Positions 1-13,000 of a stretch of 64,000 nucleotides of DNA are shown here, in pieces. The translations under genes and the position numbers were made by a program. The notes below the pieces were generated by a model. It was given only the letters and a program-made list of their open reading frames with translations, was not told where the DNA came from and did no database searches. Where the stretch lies: NCBI GenBank assembly GCA_005784505.1, contig VCAZ01000113.1, forward strand, positions 62,001 to 126,000, given 5' to 3'. Source of the DNA: Bagarius yarrelli (Eukaryota; Chordata; Actinopteri; Siluriformes; Sisoridae). The first letter of the stretch is position 1, and every line of letters starts with the position of its first letter.

Positions 1-957
1 GTTTGCTTTGGGTCCAGCAGTAGTAATTAGTAGTACTAAGAATTGAACCCTCAGTTTTTTGATCTGCGGTTTATTCTTTAACTGCTGTTCTACATCATCC
101 CTGATAATGAGCATATCCTTTTTTAAAAAACATTTAAAAATCTCTTTTATAGAAAATTATTTTTTAATGATTGCTGGTGGTTGATCATTAGTTACAAGTT
201 AGCATTGATTGTCTACCGTTGCTAAAGTATTTCTGCTAGTAAAGAAGCAACTGTAAAAATACAACAACAGTTAATGGCAAAAATTTGTACCTAATTTAAT
301 AAAAATAATATTAATAATAATAAGGATGATGCATTTTATCTGTAAAAAATATAGTTATAATCAGGAATATGATGCACACACTGCATTCTTTCTGCACACA
401 CAGCACTATTTTACATTCTTCAAAACCCCACTATCTAATGTCACCCAAAAATTAATAGGTTCACTTTCTAGTTTGGTTCTGTGTTAGGTTTTTTTGTCCT
501 TATGTCATCTCAGAGAGTTTTTCGTTGCCATTGTCACCTTTGGCTTGCTCATTAGGACCTAAATCTCCTGCGAAGATACTTTGTGACAATGTCCATTTTT
601 AAAAGTGCTGAACATGCAAATCTTTGTCTTTTTTTTTTAATTTATTGTTATGTAGCCTTCGGTATTATTCTGGTGAAATAAATTATACCGAAATCCTATC
701 AGTAAAAACCTAAAGTCAGGACATGTTTTAGCTCGAAGTCTTCATTATATTTCCTCAGTATGTGCGAAAAGTCAGGACAATGTAATGAGGCTCCTGTTCT
801 CCTGCTGGGATTACACAAATTGCCTAAAGCTTTTTTTTTCCTGCTGCCTTGCAGTCATTAAAACGCGAGGAAAACAGTGTAGTTTTTAATATACGATACA
901 CAAAATCTGCATATTATCATCGGCTAAGATTTCCTTTGTTCTGTTTTTCTTGGGCAG
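1..957. other. Copine intron (partial)
   Basis: AT-rich intron sequence before the first visible exon. No exon with splice borders was recognised here; only short A/T runs are seen. Confidence 0.6.
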
Positions 958-1061
958 GACAGTGCGACCATGCAGTTTTGCGCCAATAAGCTGGACAAGA
1001 AGGATTTCTTTGGCAAGTCAGACCCCTTCATGGTGTTTTTCAGAAGTAATGAAGACGGAAC
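958..1061 (+). CDS. cpne8: cpne8 exon: start of C2B domain
   Basis: The acceptor follows TGGGCAG and the donor is GTAAGT; the exon starts in phase 0 and ends in phase 2. It encodes DSATMQFCANKLDKKDFFGKS and on to RSNEDGT, the first strand and calcium loop 1 of the second C2 domain. The aspartates in KKDFFGKSDPF are the usual calcium ligands. Exons for C2A should lie upstream of the window. Confidence 0.9.
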
Positions 1062-4000
1062 GTAAGTTTGCTCTTGTATTTGAAAGAGTTAGAAAAAGTA
1101 CTGGGTGCAATGCAATCGGGGAATCAAACCCCGGTCTTTCTGGTATCAGTCTAACACCTTAACCACTGAGCCACCACTCAGACCCCTATAAAAGATAACG
1201 AGGTTGGGGGCCCCTATCACACCCATTCAGCGCTGTTAATACTAATAAAACATATTTATAGAGATCTTTAAAGTGGGCTGGCCTTATAGAAACGACCTAG
1301 CTTTCCCCCTTAACGGTGCCCCAAAATGAACCTCCATAACACAAGGGGTCACTAACGATTGTAGTGTCCCAACATGCTTCAGTAATGTAAAAGCACAAAA
1401 TAGATACCCCTGTATCTAGTTAACTTGTATTTATCTAACTTCTTTTTCCCAACTGAGCAGTTGAGAGTTAAGGGCCATGCTTAGGGGCCCAGCATTCGAA
1501 GCTTGGTTGTGCTGCAGACTGAACAACCACTTCCCAATTGATTCAAACAAAAAAACTCAATTTTTGGAGTTTTATTCAGTGAATTTAGCACCGGTCCAAT
1601 GATGAAGCTAATAGCAGACCGTGAAATGCTTTAACACATCAGTGAGACTCTTCTCAAAGTCTCATTAATACCAAAATTTGCATGTCTCTGTTTAAGAGCC
1701 AAGGGTAATAGAACCTGAATGGTACAGCAAGAATTCTTTTTGCAGAGAGAAATTCAGATATAAAGCCTACAACATGCAGCTGTTCCCTTGTTTTCACCGT
1801 CTATTGGGTCTGCACTAATTGCGCTTAATGCGTTTACAACAACACTACAACACAAATATCTTTTTATCTGTGGCTCATAGACGTAATTACGTTTTGTGTA
1901 CTACGATCCCGAGTTCGCCTATTAGGATATCTGTAACACTCTCTGTCACACATTTTTTCATCATAGTCAGTAAAAAGGTAGATTCAACACCTGGTATTTC
2001 TAGTCTAATATACTACCAGCAATATAAAGTATGATACTGATATCATTTGGCAGCAATTTAGCAACAAGAAACTTTTACCTACATGAAAATCTTCACCCCT
2101 TAATGGACACTAATATATTGAGCACATCCCCATATGGCATGTTAGGTGTGGACTTGTGAAGCAGCTGCCCGATGCCCCTGTTCTGCGTTACGGTTCATTT
2201 CTCAGTAATAAAACACCCCTTCTGGTTTGTTACCTTTTTTCTGTCTGTCAAGGTTCACCATCTGCCATAAGACAGAGGTGGTAAAGAACACTCTCAATCC
2301 AGTATGGCAGTCTTTTAACATCCCAGTGAGAGCGCTCTGCAACGGCGATTATGACCGGTAAGTTTCCTGCACCACTGCACCGCATGGAGGTCCCATGAAG
2401 TAGCTTCAAGTATTTCAGAAAAAGAAACATTGTTTCTTGTGGTAAAAATTTGTTTGTTTAACATCATTCAAATAAACATAATTTTTCTGTAACAATGTGT
2501 CACATGACAATGTCAACATGGCGGATGTAGTCATATTATTTAGAACGTTTGCTTTTAACAAATGAGAAAAACGTACTAACTCGCATCCATTTGCAAGGTT
2601 ATGACTGGTTATGCCAGGTTATGACTGCAGCAAAGCACCAAAACATACTCCAGCTCTGGGTCTTTCGCATAGCTGGCCCAAGTCATAAGCAAACTAAGCG
2701 GCGGCTAAGGGCCCTGTGGCCACCAGGGGGCCCCCAAAAGTACATGAAATATCAGAGCTTTGATTTTTTTATATATATATTATGTAAAATAGACAATTCT
2801 AATTGTTATATTAAATTAAAAAAAATGGAATATTATGTTCACAGGATGCCTAAACGGGTAAAAACATGCAACAAAAAAACCTTAATAATAGGTGTTTTGC
2901 AAATAATCAAGAATTGACAATAATTAGTTATATTAGTGGTACTGAAAGGCCCCTAAATAAAACTCTGTTCAGTGTCTTCAATCTGTGGTGCTGCTGCTGC
3001 TAGATGCATGCTTTCTCATGCACCTGGCCTTGTTTTGATTGCAGGAAATGCAATTTGCATCATCTCTGCCTGCATTTTACTGAATTAATAATACAATTAA
3101 AGAAACGTGTCAGGAGTTTTGTGTGACAGGAGAATATCAGCTAGAATTAAGGAGAAAGGTGTACAAGACAGTGGTGAGACCAGCTATGATGTATGGTTTA
3201 GAGACAGTGGCGCTGAGGAAGAGACAGGTGGCAGACCTGGAAGTAGCAGAGCTGAAGATGTTGAGGTTTTCTTTGGGAGTGACGAGGTTGGACAAGATTA
3301 GGAACGAGGTCATCAGCAGGACTGCTCATGTTAGGTGTTTTGGGAGAAAGTCAGGAAAGCCAGATTAAGGTGGACATGTACAGGGGAGACATAGTGTATA
3401 TATTGGTGGGAGGATGTTAGAAATGAAGCTACCAGGCAGAAGGTAAAGAGGAAGACCAAAGAGGAGGTATATGGATGCAATAAACGAGGACATAAAGTTA
3501 GTGTGTGTGAGTGAAGAGGATTTAGAGAATAGAGTTAGGTGGAGACAGAAGATTTGCTGTGGTGACCCCTAAAAGGGAACAGCCGAAAGGCGAAGAAGAC
3601 TAATAGAATTAAAGACGAATAATCTCTTATTAGGATGACTGAGAAAATTAATTTGCTACTGCCAAAAGTGGCTATAGTTTTGTTGCAAGCATATTTTGCT
3701 TACTCTGTCATCGGGCATCTGATATCCTTTCGCATAGGGCCAGGTGAGCACCAAACAGCAAAGAACTCTAACAAGAAGACAATAGTACGGCATTAGTTCA
3801 CCCCGTTTATCTCCATTTCCAAATAATAAATACGAATTATGGTTCCAAAACATTAAAGAAACACCGCAGTGTGTCTCCATCCTCAGGCCTCCTTGCGTGT
3901 GGCCCTAAAAAAAACAGCATTTCAGCAGGTACAATATCTGGAATTTAGTCACATTTCTTAAGTATTTTCTATTATGAAATAAAAGTAAGCCAGATTAAAT

Positions 4001-7000
4001 ATTATGGAAATTAATTTTAGATATTTTGACCTATTTCAAGCCTAAAATACTAAAAAAAAAAAAAAAGGCAAAATGATCAAAAATATGTAAATGCTATTAT
4101 TTTGTCACATTTTTTTTACAGCACAGTGATATTCTTTTTTTGCATATCCCATCTTAGTAAGTTGGGGTCGGAGCCCAGGGTCAGCTAGGACACAGTGCCC
4201 CCTGGAGCAGGAAGGGTTGAGGGTCTTGCTCAAGGACCCAACAGTGGTTGGCTTGCTGGTGTTGGGGCTTGAACCCAGGTCTTCCTGGTCTCCAGATCAG
4301 CAACTCAGCACCGTAACCATTTGAGCTACCACTGATCAATCTATAAAACAGAAAAATGTAAATCTTTGGGGGAAAAACACCTTGTTTATTTGTCTTAAAT
4401 GTCTTTTATTGTAATCTTACTGTAAAATGCTTACAGTAAAAATGATAAAATAGCTGCATTTGAAATTCCCTTCTATATAGTATGTGCAAAGCAGTGTGCC
4501 ATGCAAGTAGTATGTCTAAATTTATAGTATGGTAAAAGACAGTAGACGGAAACTTTGTGGATGACCTACTACTTCCACTCAGGATTTAAAGTGCATGTGC
4601 GATAAACACCCCATGAGCCTGTGGAAGAAACAATTCGTCATATCCCAAAATGGCAGAATTCGGCGGTGCAGCCTCTTGAAAGCTTAAAGTACTTCAGGAA
4701 AATTAGTTGTACCTTGCACTTATCTGATATCATAAACATCTGATCATCACTCTGGAGATGAATGGAGGCAGTAGATATTTTGATAGGTGGTCCTCTCTAT
4801 GATAGGCATCACTGCCACTTCCCTGCATCATCACGAGGCACATGTAATACAGTTTGCATGTGCATTATTAAGAAACCCATGCTCTGTTGCCTGTTCAGCC
4901 TTAGTGCAGAAGTGTGAACAGTTTGTGATTAGGTTTTTTTTTTTTGCTTTACGGTTGTGTTGTTCTCACCTCCTGTCTCATGGATCTCACACTTTGGGCA
5001 GCTTTTGGTTTTCTTGAGCAAGAATTACTGAGCTTACACCAATGTGGCAAAACACTTAACAAAAGACCAGGAGGGATTTGGAATTGTTATCGAATTGTTA
5101 TTCCATCGAATTGTTTTCTAATTCACCACACTGAAATCTCACACCTCTTCCAAGTTTTAAGAAGTTTGAATTGAGCGCATTTTTTTATGGTTTAGAGTTG
5201 CGATATTTTATATTTCTATGATAAATATCGCAATATAATAAAAAAGTATTTCACCAGATGATTTAAATAGCTCTGTTTGAAAATAAATCATTATTTTACA
5301 ATGATTAGGGTGATTTTGTAAGGAAGTACAACTATGTAAAATATGACTATTGCAGATACACACATTTTAATGTCGACGCTACAACAATATATTGTGCAGC
5401 CGTAGTTTGAGGTACAAATGTGCTCTTTAGTTTAGTTTTGATAATATTTCATCCATAAGTGAAGAGTAAACCAACTCCAGGCTATGGAGGCCATAAATTA
5501 TTTCAAACCAATGAATTTGTATTTAATATGGTCAAAAATATTGTATTAATGTATTAATTATATCCTGTTTGTTTATAAAAAGAAACCCCCCTGCAATAAT
5601 TTGTTTGCTTTGCCTTGAAAATGTGCTTTTTTTACAGCTACTTGATCTGGAGACAGCTACGCTTATCATTTTTAATTACTGTGGACAAAATGATTCCACA
5701 CCCGCAGTTATGAGCAACCAGAGGCAGCACCAGGCTGTGGGTTGTGTGTAAATTCCACAGCGAATTAGAAATTGCCAGTCTTAAATCTGTGACCTGCGGC
5801 CAGGGGAAAGACTAAGCCCATCCACAACCTTACACACACTCCACATACGATTTAATCACAAAATCAGTTTAGAGAGTGTGTGAGATTGAGACATGCAAAC
5901 AAAAAAGCCAATAGCAATAAGCAGGACAGATGTTGAAGCTTAGTGTTGGTATTAGAATCTTTGCACTACAAAATGTGTCAGGACAATTGGAAGGTTCTGA
6001 AGATTCACCCTTTTAAAAGGCAGTGGATATGTAGGAAGGGAATCCTAAAAATGGCAGAATATTCCTGTGGTGGAAAACCATAGCAGGGTTAAGACAAATC
6101 TCGTCTCGATATGACCCAAACTCTCAAAATATGTTTAGCAAAATCCATCCACAAATCCTTTCCTTATCACACTGTACCAAGCAGCGCTTCATCATCCACT
6201 CACAGCAACTCTGTTGTCAGTACTGAGTGCAGTGTTGGCAAGGACAGCATGCGCTTTCCTTTTTTTTTTTTTCAGTAATAGATCTAGCGAAGCCATTACA
6301 ACACAGGCAAAGTGTACACTCGCTTCCAAGAAAAAATAGAAGCACTTTTACGAATGTACTTACATTAAAAAAAATAAGTCCCATAATAGATTTGATAGCA
6401 TCATCCATTAACCCTCATTTACGTCTCTATGGATTTTCAGTTACGTCTTGATGAAGTGGAAACATTGACGTTCATATTTAATTAACATTTCAGTTATCAT
6501 GTTTGATATCATTTTTTTATAGTTAAAATCGATTACATACAAAGTCTTACAGTTGCAAATAAACAAGTGTTCTCTCGTTCTAATCCCGGCAGTTTCCCTG
6601 AAGCTTTCCTGACGACAGAACAGAGGTCTTAATAGTTTGTGTTGGCACAAACATGTTTACTCCACCTCCCCCCCCCCCTTTCTTTTTCGTTCATTTCCCC
6701 TACCTGTTTATTTTTTGTTTTTTTTGTAAAGTAGATAGTTTGGGTCTATTTTTGTTTATGTGCTTGGATTGTTAATTGACAGTTGCCTTGGGGACCGTCT
6801 GTTGGTGTCGGAAAACCAGGCATTCCGCTGACTGAGGGTTTGAAATGGTGCTGTCTCAATAACTTTGAAGATAACGGAAGAGGCAAAGGATGTAGCCATC
6901 GACGCAGCTTGTTTGTTTTGGCTGCTTTCTTCTCCACTGTTGTTCTTTGGTGGTTCTTGTTTTTTCTTTTTGTTCTGTTTTATCAATGTTATGATGTGCC

Positions 7001-10000
7001 GCTGTTAGGGATCAGGGAAAATGTTTCGACAGTTACTAGCGTAAAAGTAGTTTGATATTGTTTCAGACCATTGATGGTTTTACAGTTCAGAGTTATGGAA
7101 AAGAACTCTTGTTGAGATAACACAGCAATAACACACCTCTGAAGACTTATTAGCAAAGGTTTAATGTCTGATTGTGTGTTGTTGCCAGATAAAGGCTAAA
7201 TGACTGACTAAATGATGTACTGAAAAGTAGCTATATAAACAGTATAGCCTCACATTCATTTTCTTAACTCGTCTTTGTCTTGGGTTAGTTTTTTTTCTTG
7301 CCTATTTTTCTTTCCCTTATTTTCTTTTTCTGCACCAGAACAATGTAATTTTTTGTGTTATAAATGATATTTCTGCTGCAGTGCTGCTGCGTTTTCAATC
7401 AATTTTAATATCGTTAACGGAAATCAGGTACACTCTGACTGTGCATGCATCCTGCATCCCGGTAACAGAATATTGTGGTGGTGTTTTGTTCTGTGTATAA
7501 TTCCTATTGTCCAACGTAAAAACATCTGTCATTTCATGTATTCTCTGGGGATTCCTGGTTGGCCACAAGGGCTCTAAACAGCTGCTTGGTTCCCTTATGC
7601 CTTAGGTGGGTTTTGTGGGTTACCCAGCTCTGAACAAAATCTTCCTAAGTATAAAAATTTATAAAGTTTTTATAATTTTGTTAGTAAATGTTAAGCTGGC
7701 AAGATATGAAGCAGAATCTGTTTAAAAACTTAACCTGATGGTTGAATAATTTCCTACTTGTTTTCCAACCACTGCTGATTACCTGGAAATCACAACTACA
7801 TCGAGTTAGTACATACATACTTCCTACATCCTTCATATTAATATCGTCACATGGCACACGCCATCACAACAGCGCCAATAATGTTTAAGTTGGATGATGA
7901 TAAACAAGTGCAATTTAACCGCAAGAAACACAGTTTTTTACCAAAATACATAAAGCCGATTTAAGCTATTAAGTACTGATGTGTTCCACCATTTTTGCAT
8001 ATGATGAGTCGTCCCTCCTTTGGGCTCATGGGATTGTAAATTGCCCATCGTATGAATCCTGACGGAAATAGTGGGTCAAATGGATTCTACTCGCCTTGCA
8101 TATTTGTATTTTCATACTACAGTATGTAGTATGGAGGTATGCGATTTTAGAATACAGCTTTACTCTTCCCCCCACTCCACCTGAGATTGTCTTACTATTG
8201 GTTGATCTGCATTATTTAGCACTGAAAAAGGCAGAACGGCTAACATGGATCATGTGAGGCACCTGAATCTAATCATAATCATGGATATCATTTTTCTCCT
8301 TTCCTGTGCCAAAGCTTTAGCATTTAGCTGTTACGCTAATATCTAGTATTCAGTTTCTAATTAACTGAAGACACCTGATCCAGGCAATCAGCAGTAGGGA
8401 TAGTGGGAAAACAATCTAGCCTGATTCCTTATGGGCTACCAAAAAACTGAAGAATCTGAATTGTGATGGAAATGACATTAATGTGTAAAACAATTTGGTC
8501 TGCAATTGTGTTACAATCTACACACAAATGAAACAGAATGCAAGATGGAAAGGTACCAATGGAAAATCCAGATTTTTCTTGATTTTTACCAAATAGTAGT
8601 GTATAGACCTTACTTTATCTGCTGTATTTGTGCTTAACTTCATATTCACTTTTAGTACAGCTAAACAATAATACAATAATACGTCCGAGAGAAATGTTCA
8701 GCTTTTTTATTGACAGCCCTAACCTTGATTTTTAAGCACAAAAGAGCCCATTTAAATCATCGATTTTCCTCAGTGTTTAACGAAGCACTGTGCATTAGTG
8801 ATCTTTATCTGGGATGCGAAAAGCTTTGCAGGTGGGCGTTCCGACGTAGCTTTTTTGGCTTTTGTGTGGATATCAGCGCTTCACCTTCTCTGGCTTTTTG
8901 TGCAGTTGCAGACGCCAGCCTCAAAATTGTCAATAATATAGATGAACCAGCTACCGTTGTTACCCACACTTTATCTCTCTCAGCATCATTCGGCATTCGG
9001 AGTCAAACATGGTGTGCACCGCTTCCTCATGCTCCTTTCATGATGTGACGTAAAATAGAGATGGGGAGCCGAGATAGGAAGGCAAAAGTGGTTAAAGTGG
9101 GGAGAGAGAGATCGAAAATTGCACACAGATTTTATTCATTGTCTCACTGTAATACTGCCTAGGACTAAATCATTCCGGGTGACACCACATTTCCAGGAAC
9201 TGTCCAGGTTTTCCGACCAATAAAAACCATTGTGTAGACGTTTTAAATCACTATTTTCATGTGACAAGTCGTCTTTTAAGATAATTTGTCGTTATTACAA
9301 AGTATCACATGATCACAATAAAATCTAAGCTTATTATTTGGACTTTTGACTATGACTATTTATCAGTTATATTTTACTTGTTATATATTATATTTCTGTG
9401 TAGCTATAACAAACTTCCAGAGCAGCATAGCAAAGTGGGGTTTTTTTTTTCTGTAATTGCTCGTCAGGGCTTCTGAATGTTTTGCTGCCTGGACGTACTT
9501 CACCCACGCTAATACATGTGAATATTTAGAATTGGCTCCTGTAGGTCTCTCCGTTCTGGTTTGTAGGTGGTGAATCCGAAGAAGAAGATGAAAAAGAAGA
9601 AATACGTCAATTCTGGCACGGTGAGTTGAACTCTGGAACCCACAAACCACACACACACACACACATGCACAGAACTTACGCTTCTGACATTTTCACACCC
9701 CCTGCTAATTAATGAGTAAAAATAAATGACAGTTGTGCGATTTTTGAAGCTGCACTGAGACTCGGAATCTGTGTGACACATCTCTAGAATATGTAGTATT
9801 TACTGTAGTTCAGTGTTTGCTGCTGACCATATTAAACAGCTGCTGAGGGTTAGAGACGATGAATAACTTCTGAAATACGAAGAAAGAGAGAGGGGAGGAT
9901 GAAGAGGGCTGCGAGTGATTCTGAAAGTGGACACAAAAGCCAGATTATGTGTTCTGCATCACAAACCCATCCTTGTTCATGGACAGAGGAAAGCAGACGG

Positions 10001-13000
10001 TTTCTATATGACCACATAATCTCATTGTTGCATTACAGAAAAGAGAGTAAAACGGAATCGACGGTTAAAGGGTTAAAGTTTACTGGGTTTATGATCTGTA
10101 GATTTTTAAGTAGCACAACAAGATGGTGTAATGATATAACATTAAAAGCTAATTATTCCATGTAATAAGATATGATATCTGGTCAGGCAATTGATGTTAA
10201 GCAGGTTTACCTCTGGATTTGGGGTTGGACTTCTCGGGTAGGAGTCCATTGTTAGATGGATGACTTGATGTTTTAATTCTATCTAACGTTGTAGAAAGAT
10301 TATATCAGCATTAGTGAGGGAACTTTTATATCTGAGTTTGATTGGCTATTTAAATGTTTTAAAGATATTGGTATAAATGTTGGTTATTGAATTGTTCCAT
10401 CCCTGAAATTCGCATTATAGATGCAAACCATATTTATAATTGGTTTTTTTTAAGGTTTAAGGTCAAAATTTAGGATAAAAGACTATAAGATGTTATAAAT
10501 AATTATGGCTTAAATAATAGAAGAAAAATCATGGTTTACAGTGAAGGTAGGAATGTTCATGTTACAGGTCATGGGATTCTCGTGCATTAAGTAGACGCCG
10601 TTTTATACAAATTCTGTAAATTGCAAACTGATGTTAAATAATGGACAAACAGAACTAAGTCTTTGGTTTTATATGGAAATATAAAGACAGAATGGTGGAT
10701 TTTTTTCAGGAGAAATATGAATTGGAAAATAAGATCTTTTAATAGCAATAAATGTGTTTCAGTCCATTGATTTATAAACTACTTGAAAAGGCCTGGAAAA
10801 TGTGTGTGAATCAAGTTGGATCTGCATCTGGAAATATTTTCTTAGTTTTGACTGGGCCAGTGCACTCATTACTGTTAGTGTAAATTATAAATAAATCCCT
10901 GTCTGGCACTAATCGAAGATAAATGAGCATTTGTAAAATTTGTTACCAGTTTTTCCTCAATAAATTGCTAAATATTACTTTCAGGTCTTCAGACCCAGAA
11001 CTTGAAAGTCAGGAGAACCAAAACAATAAACTAAAAAATATAATTTTAAAACTTTTAATTAAACTTGGGCACATTTTGCTGTTTCTTTTATAGCAGCACT
11101 GGGTGATTGTTCTGTTGTGTAGCTGTGACAGCCATTTTAATCTAATTTAGCCCCACCACCGGAAAGCCAACCACTGTTTGGTCCTTGAGCAAGACCATTA
11201 ACCTGTATCATAGCTGACCCTGCACTCTGACCCCAACTTACTAAGATGGGAAAAAGAATTTTACTGTGCTGTAATAAAGTATACGTGACAAAATAAAGAC
11301 ATTTACATTTACTTGCCAGGGATTTGTGGGACTTTAGGCCACCAGACGGCAACCATAGCAATTTTCCAAAAAGATTACTTCTTTTGTTCCTTTGTTGTTT
11401 TATTCATTTAAGGACCTGTCCAAAATCACCTACTTTTATACTATAAAGTATGCGAAACCGAAATATCAGGCGTATCATGGATGACCTACAGTAGACACTA
11501 CTATCCAATAAGCCCAATAGGGGAAAGACATCTCCCCATATTCGAAAATACAGAAAGGTGGTGAAACATTACTTCTCAAGTGGCTAAAGTAACTTTTAGG
11601 AAGTACGTAATAAATCAAGTATGGTCGAAGCATCAGTCTTGTCATTTGTTTTCCCCCTGTTGTGTGATCGGTTGTTCCTGATTGCTCTTTCTTTATTGCT
11701 ATAATTGCTAATGCTAAGCTGTTTTTTTGCTAAGCCTTGTTGCTCTGTTTTTCTAAAGTCTAGTTTTTCAATTTTTAAATAAATATCCGCACTTGCATAC
11801 GCCACATTTTCTGACAAGAACCCTGCTAGTTTCTTAAGCACAACACAGATCCCAGTGCATATGGTCCCTATTTGGTTTTTACCAAATCAAAATTCTCATT
11901 ACCTACTAATAAATTCTGAAGGATTCTGAACATATCCCTGTTGTCTGTGTCTATATTCTGTCAGCATTTAAAAACAAACAGACAAATGCGGACAAATTTC
12001 CTTTATTCCCAATACATCACTAACTGCAAACAACAGAAATTGTGCAACTTGTTTTTATTTGTTTTCCTGCCTGGTCCTGTTATTCTACTCAACACACACA
12101 TTTTATGTTTCAAATTTGCTCTCACAGGTGACGCTGCTGTCTTTTTCCGTGGAGTCGGAATTCACTTTCCTAGATTACATCAAAGGAGGGTAAGTAAAGA
12201 GAAGAAGGTGGCAGGTGCAGGGTGGTTGTTGACTCTTTCTATCTACTTTGTGTTCTGTTGCCATTCTGTGCCTCAAGATATCAAAATGGCTTTAAATATG
12301 ATTGTTTGGGGCTCAAACTCAAAGGGTATTTTAAAGTTTATATAGGAAAAGTTACTAATAATCAGAAACAAGTTAGTCAGATTCATACAAATTGCCAGTT
12401 TGTAGTTCAGTTTTTAGTCTTAAGTCTTTGATGGGTATCTTGTGTATGTGGCATAATTCTGTCCTGTGTCTGTGTGTGTGTGTGTGTGGGGGGGGTGTTT
12501 AGTCAATTATTAAAAACTTTCTATGAAAAATTTATCATGGGAATTTTGGAAACAGTCCAAGTTGGGATCTTAACAGAAATTTATTGAAATTAATTTAATT
12601 CATCTAGAAATTCGGGGAAATTTGTATGAACTTCTTTATATAAATATACAAAGAATTTTATCATAAGATGAGTTGCAAGTAAACAAATACACTTTTTTAA
12701 AATGGTGGTTTTGACTTTCCAGAGCCTGTAAAATAGGGGGATGGAGAAAGGTCTTTTTTTTTAGACATTTTATTGTTTCAGCAATGGTTAAATTTTGTTG
12801 CACAATATTGTACCTTACACACAGCATGAAAAAGATTTAAACATGTAATGTATATAAATATTCACGAAGTTAGACTAATTTTTGGCGTTATTTTGTGTGC
12901 ATACATCATTTTCAACCTTGAATATTAGTCCTGTGTGTGTAACCCAAACACAATTGTGGAAATCCACAACTACATCTGTGCTCTGAAGACCACCATGTGC

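Larger units (their letters stand above)
1062..2252. other. Copine intron with two SINE pieces
   Basis: The intron holds an antisense tRNA-derived SINE head near 1100-1180 and a shorter related piece near 1440-1525. Nothing else recognisable. Confidence 0.6.
2358..9566. other. 7.2-kb copine intron or introns with LINE, SINE and DNA-element copies
   Basis: This stretch contains an RTE-like LINE piece (3104-3606), a SINE (about 4100-4336), a copy of a repeat starting GGCTGCACAATAT on the minus strand (about 5165-5406) and a TIR-type repeat (about 7790-8155). The copine exon for the TIKVEVYDWD region should be here, but none was found by reading. Poly(C) occurs at about 6669. Confidence 0.6.
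9621..12127. other. Copine intron
   Basis: The intron starts with an AC microsatellite (9648-9665) and holds a SINE-related segment at about 11150-11312. The rest is AT-rich without recognised features. Confidence 0.6.
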
